A stretch of 39,354 nt of DNA, taken from assembly GCA_903858755.1 (NCBI GenBank), contig CAIOKC010000008.1, positions 1-39,354 on the forward strand. The letters run 5' to 3'. Each line of letters starts with the position of its first letter. Position 1 is the first letter of the stretch. The translations under genes and the position numbers were made by a program. The notes under the pieces were generated by a model. That model had not been told where the DNA came from, did no database searches, and was given only the letters and a program-made list of their open reading frames with translations. This stretch comes from an uncultured bacterium (GTDB lineage: Bacteria > Patescibacteriota > Minisyncoccia > Phycocordibacterales > UBA2100). Shown here piece after piece: positions 8,381 through 15,787 of this stretch.

Positions 8381-9571
8381 ATGGGTCTTGCCACCGTACG
8401 AACGCAGGATTCCGTTCGGGATTCCGCCCGCGCACTCCGTTTCCATAGGTTTCTCCTGCGCCTCGCGCTCGCGGGGATCAATGTCTATGCGTGGATATTT
8501 GCGTTCCAGTACTTTTTCCTCACGAGTCCGACGATTGAGCAGGCTTTCGCTCGCACGGTGCTTCTCTACGGCTTATCGCAGACAGTGACGTGCCTCGCTA
8601 CGCCCTATGCGGCTCGAGCGCTTCGGCACGGATCGAGGCGGTCGATCGTCTTTGCGCTCGTATGCGCGTCGGCGTCTTTCGTACTTCTTGGCGCCACCTT
8701 TGAGGGATTCTTTCCGCTTTCGGTGCCGCTCGGGATCATCGCTTTTTCTATCGGACTCGGCGCATACCGCTCGCTGTATTGGATACCGTATGAAGTCGAG
8801 GCGAGAGGTGTCTTGCAGACGACCCGTCGCGCGAGTCTTTTTCGTGAAATCGTCGTGGCGCTTGCTCCGCTTGGCGTCGGACTTCTTATCGCTTCGAGTG
8901 GAGAGGCGCCATTGTGGAGCCTCTTCGGTGCCGGAGCGCTCGTGCTTCTCTCCGCGCTGCCGCTTATCTGGGTCTCGGAAGTGCACGAGCGTTTCTCGTG
9001 GAAATATCGCGAGACGTTTGCGCACCTCATGGATCGAGCGCATCGCGTGCATGTCTCTCGATCCATACTGGAGGGGATGATAGGGGCGGCGATGCTTCTC
9101 CTGTGGCCGATAGCGATCTTCCTCATCGTCGGGTGGTCCTACGGGATGCTTGGTCTCGTGCTCTCGCTTACCTTCCTCTTCGCCATGTTTGGGCGGGGAG
9201 TCGTCCGCAGCGTCCTCCGCCGAGTGCAGGTGCATGAATCGCGGCTCGTGGGCGGTTTTCTCGCGGCATCTCCGTGGCTTCTGCGCCTTCTTGTCGCGAG
9301 TCCGATTTCGATCGTGCTTGTCGACTCGTATTTCTACACGACCGCCTCCCTCCGTCATGGGCTGGACCACGCAGCATTCGAACAGTCGTCGGACGGTGGC
9401 TCGTATATCGACGAGCACACCGCACTCAAGGAGATGGCGCTTTCAATAGGACGCATCGTGACCTGCGCGCTTGCGGTGGGTCTCGCTCTTCTCTTCTCCC
9501 TTCCGTTTGCGTGTATCGGCGCCTTCACTCTTGCCGCGCTCGCTTCGCTCGCGCTCCACTTTTGGTATTGA
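8381..9571 (+). CDS. MFS-type transporter
   Basis: About 396 aa with many TM helices; MFS-like loop AARALRHGSRRSIVFALVCASASFVLLG. The upstream part of ORF 8057 overlaps the 8011 gene, so ATG 8381 is preferred. Confidence 0.75.
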   Translation: MGLATVRTQDSVRDSARALRFHRFLLRLALAGINVYAWIFAFQYFFLTSPTIEQAFARTVLLYGLSQTVTCLATPYAARALRHGSRRSIVFALVCASASFVLLGATFEGFFPLSVPLGIIAFSIGLGAYRSLYWIPYEVEARGVLQTTRRASLFREIVVALAPLGVGLLIASSGEAPLWSLFGAGALVLLSALPLIWVSEVHERFSWKYRETFAHLMDRAHRVHVSRSILEGMIGAAMLLLWPIAIFLIVGWSYGMLGLVLSLTFLFAMFGRGVVRSVLRRVQVHESRLVGGFLAASPWLLRLLVASPISIVLVDSYFYTTASLRHGLDHAAFEQSSDGGSYIDEHTALKEMALSIGRIVTCALAVGLALLFSLPFACIGAFTLAALASLALHFWY

Positions 9572-9575
9572 AAAT

Positions 9576-9614
9576 CCGCCACAGTATCAAGGGGAACCCT
9601 TGATACTGTGGCGG
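9576..9614. terminator. 18-bp perfect stem hairpin after the MFS gene (convergent region)
   Basis: CCGCCACAGTATCAAGGG-GAA-CCCTTGATACTGTGGCGG. Confidence 0.75.
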
Positions 9615-9621
9615 GAAGAAT

Positions 9622-9652
9622 CGCCCCGGAACGCACACTGCGTTCCGGGGCG
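9622..9652. terminator. Second 14-bp perfect stem hairpin in tandem
   Basis: CGCCCCGGAACGCA-CAC-TGCGTTCCGGGGCG. Confidence 0.75.
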
Positions 9653-9682
9653 GTCTCATGTTTTGGCAAAGACAGAGCAAGG

Positions 9683-10012
9683 TCAGAGGAAGACCGGTTG
9701 TCGAATCCGGTCCTCGATATGTTCACGTTCCTTGGCTCGCGCCCTCTGCAGAGCGCAGAAGGCGAGCTGCTTCGCCGCTTGCCAGTCGCCTTTTTGAAGC
9801 GGCTGGAGAGGGCGCAGCGGCTCAAGAAGCGGACCACGCGGCGAAGGGCGATCATCAGTCGTCGCTCCGGTCAGGTCTCGCCACTGCATCTCGTAGTCCA
9901 AGGGGAGCGTGCACACGAACGAAATCTTCCGCCCCTTGTACCAAACGACACATTCCTGCGCGTCGTTCACGGCGATGATCGTGGGCGTGGCGCCCCAGGA
10001 TTTTTTGTTCAC
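9683..10012 (-). CDS. Hypothetical protein (GTG start)
   Basis: 109 aa; GTGA overlap with the upstream minus-strand CDS suggests translational coupling. Confidence 0.5.
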   Translation of the reverse strand: MNKKSWGATPTIIAVNDAQECVVWYKGRKISFVCTLPLDYEMQWRDLTGATTDDRPSPRGPLLEPLRPLQPLQKGDWQAAKQLAFCALQRARAKEREHIEDRIRQPVFL

Positions 10013-10362
10013 TGCAGAGCCTCCTTCCGTGCTTCGATCCTCCGAGAAGCCTCTTCCGCCGCTTTCGTGCCGAAGACGAACACGTGCAAAAGAAGATTGC
10101 GATACGCTTGCTGTGTTTTCTCACCCCGTGCGCTGATCGCGTGCGCGTCGAGCGCCTTGTCGATGGCGCCGTCGGTGAGTCCGTCTTTCGTCCGGAGATT
10201 GATTGCGGTCCGGACGACGGCAGGCGCATCGTGCCCGATCAGTGCGCGATCGGATGCCGAAAGCCCCTCGAGGGCTTTCGTGGTCTCGAAAACGATATGT
10301 TCAGGCACGCGATTCACCTCTCTTTCTTCTGAATGCGATGTACCTGGAAAGTACTCTACCAT
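10009..10362 (-). CDS. Hypothetical protein
   Basis: MVEYFPGTSHSEEREVNRVPEHIVFETTKALEGL...; 3' coupled to the next ORF and directly downstream of yqeY. Confidence 0.5.
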   Translation of the reverse strand: MVEYFPGTSHSEEREVNRVPEHIVFETTKALEGLSASDRALIGHDAPAVVRTAINLRTKDGLTDGAIDKALDAHAISARGEKTQQAYRNLLLHVFVFGTKAAEEASRRIEARKEALQ

Positions 10363-10376
10363 GAAAGCGGAGATAT

Positions 10377-10817
10377 TCAAGCTGCGAGCGCTTGTACGAC
10401 TGCTTTCACGTCCGCGCCGTCGGCACTTCCCGCGAATTCTTTCATGATGGCGCCAGTAAGCTTGCCGGCATCCGTGATTCCTTCTGCTATCTTTGCCCGC
10501 GCCACTTTCTCGATCTCTTCGCGGCTCGCGGTCTGCGGCAAGTAGGTCTCGATAATCTTGAGTTCGGCGGATTCTTTTTCCGCGAGCTCAGTGCGTCCGC
10601 CTTTGGTGAATTGCTCGATCGAATCTTTGCGCTGCTTTGCGAGGCGCTTGAGGACGACGATCGCATCAGCATCGGCTATTTCTTCGGTCGGCTTTTTGCC
10701 TTTGGCGACGAGCTCGTTGGTGAATGCGGTCATCGCTCCGCGAAGCGTATTGACCTTGATGGGGTCGCGCGTCTTCATCGCCGCGACCATATCTGTCTTT
10801 ATCTGCTGCAGAAGCAT
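10377..10817 (-). CDS. yqeY: GatB/YqeY domain protein
   Basis: MLLQQIKTDMVAAMKTRDPIKVNTLRGAMTAF...ELAEKESAELKIIETYLPQTASREEIEKVARAKIAEGITDAGKLTGAIMKEFAGSADG. Confidence 0.93.
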   Translation of the reverse strand: MLLQQIKTDMVAAMKTRDPIKVNTLRGAMTAFTNELVAKGKKPTEEIADADAIVVLKRLAKQRKDSIEQFTKGGRTELAEKESAELKIIETYLPQTASREEIEKVARAKIAEGITDAGKLTGAIMKEFAGSADGADVKAVVQALAA

Positions 10818-10850
10818 GAGTGGGAGTATAGCACGTGCTAGAATCCCGCT
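10818..10850. promoter_or_regulatory. Divergent yqeY/rmuC promoter with back-to-back -10 elements
   Basis: AGTATA-GCACGTGC-TAGAAT: minus-strand TGC-TATACT 7 nt from the yqeY ATG and plus-strand TGC-TAGAAT 6 nt from the rmuC ATG. Confidence 0.7.
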
Positions 10851-11891
10851 ATGGAATGGGTGATCATCGGTCTTCTCGCTTTGATCTTAATTGCCGTTTT
10901 GGTTGCTTTTTTCCGTAAACCCGTAGCACCGCAGGATACACAGGGAATGGTATTGCTCCAGAAGCAGATGGAAAATCTTGAGCGCTCTCTGGATTCTCGC
11001 ATGCACGAATCGAGTAAGCAGATGCACGATACGGTGCGCGGTCAGCTCGGAGAATCAGCGCGACTGATTAAAGAGATCACCCAAGAGATCACTTCAGTGA
11101 AGGAAATAGGTCGGCAGACGCAATCTTTTGCGGAACAACTTCAGTCCCTTCAAGACCTTCTGAAGAATCCAAAACAGCGCGGTATTTTGGGTGAGTACTA
11201 TTTGGAGACTGTCTTGAAAAACGTCATGAGCCCACAGGATTACCGTATTCAGTATGCATTTAAGAACGGAGAGGTGGTCGACGCTGTTGTCGTTATTGAT
11301 AAGAAACTTGTCCCTGTCGACTCTAAATTCTCTCTCGACAACTACAACAGGTTCGTCAGTGCCGCGGTGGGAAGTCCTGAGCGCGCAGCGCTCGAGAAAT
11401 TGTTTGTAAACGACCTGAAAATGCGGATCCAGGAAACTGCGAAGTACATACGCCCAGAAGAAGACACGATGGACTTCGCCTTCATGTTTATTCCGAGCGA
11501 AGGTATTTATTATGACCTCCTCACAAATCAAGTTGGGGGTGGGGAAGAGGAGAATTTGATTCAGCGCGCAGCTTCGAAATATAAAGTCATTATCGTTTCA
11601 CCGACATCGTTCCTCGCGTATCTGCAAACAGTTCTGCAGGGCTTGCGGGCGTTGGAGATCGAGAAACGCGCAGGCGAAATACAGAAGCGGGTCGGTGAAT
11701 TGGGCAAGCATCTGGGTTCGTATGAAGGGCTTTTCCAGAAACTTGGAGCGGCATTGGGAACGACTGTTTCTCATTACAATAATGCCTACAAGGAGCTTGG
11801 TAAGATAGATAAAGACGTCTTTCGCATTACCGAGTCCAAAATCGGCATAGAGCCCGAGCTGCTCGACAAGCCGACTCTGATCGAGGAGTAA
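10851..11891 (+). CDS. rmuC: DNA recombination protein RmuC
   Basis: N-terminal TM, coiled coil, core KNPKQRGILGEYYLETVLKNVM... VVVIDKKLVPVDSKFSLDNYNRF ... AFMFIPSEGIYYDLL ... IIVSPTSFLAYLQTV. Confidence 0.96.
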   Translation: MEWVIIGLLALILIAVLVAFFRKPVAPQDTQGMVLLQKQMENLERSLDSRMHESSKQMHDTVRGQLGESARLIKEITQEITSVKEIGRQTQSFAEQLQSLQDLLKNPKQRGILGEYYLETVLKNVMSPQDYRIQYAFKNGEVVDAVVVIDKKLVPVDSKFSLDNYNRFVSAAVGSPERAALEKLFVNDLKMRIQETAKYIRPEEDTMDFAFMFIPSEGIYYDLLTNQVGGGEEENLIQRAASKYKVIIVSPTSFLAYLQTVLQGLRALEIEKRAGEIQKRVGELGKHLGSYEGLFQKLGAALGTTVSHYNNAYKELGKIDKDVFRITESKIGIEPELLDKPTLIEE

Positions 11892-11899
11892 GATACGGA

Positions 11900-11930
11900 A
11901 AGGCGGGGCTCGCGACGCGAGCCCCGCCTT
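11900..11930. terminator. Bidirectional terminator hairpin
   Basis: AAGGCGGGGCTCGC-GAC-GCGAGCCCCGCCTT, 14-bp stem between convergent genes. Confidence 0.8.
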
Positions 11931-11938
11931 CTGCTTCA

Positions 11939-12118
11939 TCAGATTCCGAGTGCGATAGCGCACACGAAAGCTCCGAGAATGACCAGCGTGAAGATCGCGG
12001 GCACGCCGATCACGAGACCGAGCCACTGCCGTTTCATCTGCGCCGCTTCTTCGCGGTCTGCCTCGATGTCGTAGATAGCGCCGGTATCAAAAGAAGAAGT
12101 GTTTCTACTGATCCCCAT
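11939..12118 (-). CDS. Small single-TM hypothetical protein (start uncertain)
   Basis: C-terminal TM QWLGLVIGVPAIFTLVILGAFVCAIALGI; ORF open to 12151, start placed at MGISRN. Confidence 0.5.
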   Translation of the reverse strand: MGISRNTSSFDTGAIYDIEADREEAAQMKRQWLGLVIGVPAIFTLVILGAFVCAIALGI

Positions 12119-12228
12119 GGGGATGTCTCCTTCTCCCAGACCCGCCGCCATTCTGCTCCTCGTACGAGCAAAAGCAATCCTTTGTTGCGCGCCCTGTGGA
12201 TATGGGGTATATTGCGGCTTCTATAGCT

Positions 12229-12546
12229 ATGGCAAAAATCGCGATCATCGAGACGGGTGGGAAGCAGTACGTTGTCATGCAAGACAGCGTGCTTGATGTC
12301 GAGAAACTTCCTGGCTCTCACAAGGCGGGCGACAAAATCACGTTCGATAAGGTTCTTCTCACTGATGATGGGAAAGAGACGAAAGTCGGCGCGCCCTATG
12401 TCTCCGGCGCGAAAGTATCGGCAGAGCTTGTCGAGGAAGGTCGCGATGCGAAAGTCACGGTCATCCGCTACCGCCAGAAAAGCCGCTACTACAAAAAGCG
12501 AGGTCATCGCCAGCCGTACGCGAAAGTCCGCATAACCGCCCTCTAA
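12229..12546 (+). CDS. rplU: 50S ribosomal protein L21
   Basis: MAKIAIIETGGKQYVVMQDSVLDVEKLPG... KSRYYKKRGHRQPYAKVRI. TATATT 15 nt upstream. Confidence 0.97.
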   Translation: MAKIAIIETGGKQYVVMQDSVLDVEKLPGSHKAGDKITFDKVLLTDDGKETKVGAPYVSGAKVSAELVEEGRDAKVTVIRYRQKSRYYKKRGHRQPYAKVRITAL

Positions 12547-12554
12547 GGGCGGTT
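12534..12554. terminator. Bidirectional terminator overlapping the rplU stop codon
   Basis: AACCGCCC-TCTAA-GGGCGGTT followed by TTCATTTT; the rplU TAA lies in the loop. Confidence 0.75.
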
Positions 12555-12555
12555 T

Positions 12556-13155
12556 TCATTTTCGACTTTCGAGAGCGTTTTTTATCGTCTCAGGATCGGC
12601 GTACTCAAGCTCACTGCCGGTCGAAAGACCGCGCCCAAGCGTCGTTATCCGCAGCGATGAACGATTTACGAAGTCGCTCATCTCGTTTTTTAGGCGCGCG
12701 GCGGTCGCGTCGCCTTCGGGGTTCGCGGGGAAGGCGAGCACCACTTCCTCAAGTTCTTTGCGGGAGGAAATGAGGGCGAGGAGCTGCGGGATGCGTAGAT
12801 TCGCCGATTTCTCATTTGCGAGCGAGATCGTCCCGCCGAGTACAAAGTAAAGACCGTGGTAGGTTCCGCTCCGTTCAAGCGCTTGTAAATCAGCATCGGA
12901 TGCCACGATCATGAGGAATTCTTTGCCGCGTTCGTCGCTCACGCAGATCGAACAGATCTTCTCTTCCCCCGCGTGGAACCGCATGCACTCAGGGCACTGG
13001 TGTACCGCGCTACCGAGGCGCTGCACCGCTTCTATCAGTTCACGACGCATGCTTGGGGAGGAGCGCAGGAGAAATTGCACGAAGCGCCCCGCTTGGCGCG
13101 GTCCGATGCCGGGGAAGCGCTCAAACAAAGAGGTTAGCCGCTCTATCGTATCCAT
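12556..13155 (-). CDS. recR: Recombination protein RecR
   Basis: LFERFPGIGPRQAGRFVQFLL, C4 zinc finger CPECMRFHAGEEKICSIC, Toprim, GRGLSTGSELEYADPETIKNAL. Confidence 0.97.
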   Translation of the reverse strand: MDTIERLTSLFERFPGIGPRQAGRFVQFLLRSSPSMRRELIEAVQRLGSAVHQCPECMRFHAGEEKICSICVSDERGKEFLMIVASDADLQALERSGTYHGLYFVLGGTISLANEKSANLRIPQLLALISSRKELEEVVLAFPANPEGDATAARLKNEMSDFVNRSSLRITTLGRGLSTGSELEYADPETIKNALESRK

Positions 13156-13156
13156 A

Positions 13157-14548
13157 CTAGAACGGATTGTCGCCGCCCTCCACCGTCGCTTGCGGCGTGA
13201 AATCGCCGAAATCGCTCTTGTCTATCGAGAGGAAGGTGGTCTTCTGCTCGTCGAAACGCAGGTCGACTTTCCCGACGGGACCATTGCGGTGTTTTTCCAC
13301 GAGAATCTCCGCGATGCCGGGTCGGTCGGAATTATCGCTCATTTTGTCTTCACGATGTATGAACATCACGACATCCGCATCCTGCTCGATCGAGCCGGAA
13401 TCGCGGAGATCGGAGAGGCGGGGGCGACCGCGTCGCTGCTCGACCGCGCGCGAAAGCTGCGAGAGCGCGAGGACGGGCACTTCAAGCTCGCGCGCGAGTC
13501 CCTTGAGCGAGCGGGATATTTCGGTGACTTGCTGCACCATCGAATCTCCTGAGCGCGCGTGGGTCGGGGTGATGAGCTGCAGGTAGTCGACCACAATGAG
13601 TCCGAGACCCTTCTCCATTTTCAGGCGGCGCGCGACCGAGCGCATGGTAAGGACGGTCGTCGACGCCTTGTCGTCTATATAAATGGGCGCTTCGGAAAGG
13701 GTGCTGATCGCTTCTTGCAGGCGGTCGTAGTCGTCGTCGCCTTTGATTTTCCCGGTGCGGAGGCGCCACGAATCCACCCCCGCTTGCGCGGCGAGCATAC
13801 GGTCCACGAGCTGGTCGGTCGCCATTTCAAGAGAAAAAATGCCGACGGGCGTGCCGTGTTTGATCGCCGTCTGCCGCGCGATGTCCAAAGCGAGAGCCGT
13901 CTTACCCATGGACGGGCGGGCGGCGAGAATGACGAGGTCTGATTTCTGGAATCCGGCGAGCAGATTGTCGAGCGAGGGAAATCCTGTCGGGACTCCGCGC
14001 AAGGCGTCGCCCTGATGTTTTTGCAGATTCTCAAGCCGCTCCCACGCTTCGCCAAGCTCTTCTTTGATTGCGGTAAACGTCCGGAGCATCGGCGCTTGGG
14101 AGACTGAAAAGACGGCGCTCTGCGCTTCGTCGAGGACTTCCTCGATTTCGCGGTCCTCGGCGAAACCCAATTCTCCTATTTTCGACGCGGCATCGAGAAG
14201 GGAGCGGAGGACGAATTTGTTCTGCACGTTTTGCGCATAATGGCGCGCGCTTCCGGGAGAAGCTGCCGCTCCTGTGAGTTCGGAGAGATACGCTGCGCCC
14301 CCGATACCGGCAAGCTCTTTCCTCTCTTTCAGCTTTCCTGAGAGTGTGACCACGTCGATCGGCTCGCCCTTGGCGTAGAGCGCGAGCATTGCATCGAAAA
14401 TGACGCGGTGTTTCCCCGCATAAAACGAATCGACCGCAATCAGGTCGGCGACTTCGTACATCGCGTTCTGGCTCAGCATGAGCGCGCCGAGGAGCGCTTT
14501 CTCCATCTCGATATCTTGCGGCGGGACGCGGGGTGATTTCTCTGCCAT
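13157..14548 (-). CDS. dnaB: Replicative DNA helicase
   Basis: PPQDIEMEKALLGALMLS, Walker A AARPSMGKTALALDIA, GLIVVDYLQLI, LSQLSRAVEQRRGRPRLSDLRDSGSIEQDADVVMFIHR. Confidence 0.98.
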   Translation of the reverse strand: MAEKSPRVPPQDIEMEKALLGALMLSQNAMYEVADLIAVDSFYAGKHRVIFDAMLALYAKGEPIDVVTLSGKLKERKELAGIGGAAYLSELTGAAASPGSARHYAQNVQNKFVLRSLLDAASKIGELGFAEDREIEEVLDEAQSAVFSVSQAPMLRTFTAIKEELGEAWERLENLQKHQGDALRGVPTGFPSLDNLLAGFQKSDLVILAARPSMGKTALALDIARQTAIKHGTPVGIFSLEMATDQLVDRMLAAQAGVDSWRLRTGKIKGDDDYDRLQEAISTLSEAPIYIDDKASTTVLTMRSVARRLKMEKGLGLIVVDYLQLITPTHARSGDSMVQQVTEISRSLKGLARELEVPVLALSQLSRAVEQRRGRPRLSDLRDSGSIEQDADVVMFIHREDKMSDNSDRPGIAEILVEKHRNGPVGKVDLRFDEQKTTFLSIDKSDFGDFTPQATVEGGDNPF

Positions 14549-14642
14549 GGCGCCATACTACCATCGAGGTCTTCTTGAGGCGCGCGCGAGCGAGGTCGAA
14601 CATGTGTTTTGCGTGTGGAAAAGGCGAGAAGCGGGTCGCCGC

Positions 14643-14671
14643 TTGACGCGCAATCAAGTATTTGATACAAC
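14643..14671 (+). promoter_or_regulatory. Candidate -35/-10 promoter for the sigma4/HARE gene
   Basis: TTGACG - 17 nt - TACAAC upstream of ATG 14702. Confidence 0.45.
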
Positions 14672-14701
14672 GTATGCCACACCTAACACTATTGGTCAAT
14701 T

Positions 14702-15724
14702 ATGCTTTCATTTTCACCGAAATCAGCCACAAAAGACCTGCTCTCCGGGCTGCCGGAGCGCTCTCGCCACGTCCTTACGGACCGTTTCGGGCTCTCTTCC
14801 AAGGGGGAGCGCCGCACGCTCGATTCGATCGGGCAGGAGTATGGGATTACCCGCGAGCGCATCCGTCAGATAGAAAACCATGGCGTCGCGACCATCCGGG
14901 AGTCGGATTCATACGCGAAGCTTTCGCAGGCGTGGGAAGATCTCAAGCGCGCGATGAATACGCTCGGCGGCATCCTTGCGGAGCACACGCTTGTCTCCGA
15001 ACTTACGAAAAGCGAAGCGGAGCGCAACCACATCATTTTCCTCCTTACGGTGGGTCATCAATTCGACGATCGCCGCGAGGACGCGAATTTCCATCCGCGC
15101 TGGCATACCGATGAGCAGCTTGCGGAGGCTGTCGAACACGCGCTTACGAGCCTCTACGAATCGCTCGAACCGAGCAAGCTTACGCCCGAGGACGAATTTA
15201 TCGACCTCTTCGCGAAGCACTTGAAGCAAGAGGGGGTCAAGAATCGCACGCCGGAAATACTCGCGCGCTGGCTCGCGCTCTCGAAGCGCGTCGGTCGCAA
15301 CCCGCTTGGCGAATGGGGTCGGCAGGAAAGTCCGCACGTCCGCATCAAGAACACTCGGGATTTCGCATACCTTACGCTGAAACGCCACGGCTCCCCGATG
15401 CATTTCACCGAAGTCGCGAAAGGCATCGAGAAGCTTTTCGGTCGCGAGACGCATCCGGCGACCACGCACAACGAGCTCATCAAAGACGGTCGTTTCGTGC
15501 TCGTCGGGCGCGGTCTCTACGCGCTCAAGGAGTGGGGATACGAACCGGGCGTTGTGCGCGACGTCATCAGAGGTGTGCTCGAGCGCGAGGGACCTCTTAC
15601 GCGAGAAGAAATCGTGGATCGCGTGAAGCGCGAACGCTATGTGAAAGATGCGACCATCGCGGTCAATCTCCAGAATGGAATGTTTACACGTCTCTCCGAC
15701 GGTCGCTACTCTCTCTCGAAGTAA
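14702..15724 (+). CDS. Sigma-70 region 4-like HTH fused to C-terminal HARE-HTH (RNAP delta-like) region
   Basis: N-term LDSIGQEYGITRERIRQIENHGVATIR (sigma r4.2); C-term DFAYLTLKRHGSPMHFTEVAKGIEKLFGRETHPATTHNELIKDGRFVLVGRGLYALKEWGY (HARE-HTH), followed by a winged-helix-like repeat. Confidence 0.8.
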   Translation: MLSFSPKSATKDLLSGLPERSRHVLTDRFGLSSKGERRTLDSIGQEYGITRERIRQIENHGVATIRESDSYAKLSQAWEDLKRAMNTLGGILAEHTLVSELTKSEAERNHIIFLLTVGHQFDDRREDANFHPRWHTDEQLAEAVEHALTSLYESLEPSKLTPEDEFIDLFAKHLKQEGVKNRTPEILARWLALSKRVGRNPLGEWGRQESPHVRIKNTRDFAYLTLKRHGSPMHFTEVAKGIEKLFGRETHPATTHNELIKDGRFVLVGRGLYALKEWGYEPGVVRDVIRGVLEREGPLTREEIVDRVKRERYVKDATIAVNLQNGMFTRLSDGRYSLSK

Positions 15725-15742
15725 ATCACTCCACAGGGCTCT

Positions 15743-15773
15743 CGAAAACGCCGCCGCGAGGGCGGCGTTTTCG
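15743..15773. terminator. Terminator hairpin
   Basis: CGAAAACGCCGCC-GCGAG-GGCGGCGTTTTCG, 13-bp stem. Confidence 0.8.
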
Positions 15774-15787
15774 TGTAAAATGCGAGT

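Noticed and set aside
8573-9418. 281-aa minus-strand ORF opposite the MFS gene
   Set aside because: Highly charged Arg/Lys/Glu-rich translation typical of antisense to TM codons; the plus-strand frame encodes clear TM helices.
9608-10447. 279-aa plus-strand ORF overlapping yqeY and neighbours
   Set aside because: Would cover the antisense of yqeY (certain) and the two coupled minus-strand ORFs; Arg/Ser-rich low-complexity sequence; begins inside terminator hairpins.
14031-14699. 222-aa minus-strand ORF overlapping the dnaB N-terminus
   Set aside because: Out of frame with dnaB, which has a well-placed start and -10 at 14555-14560.
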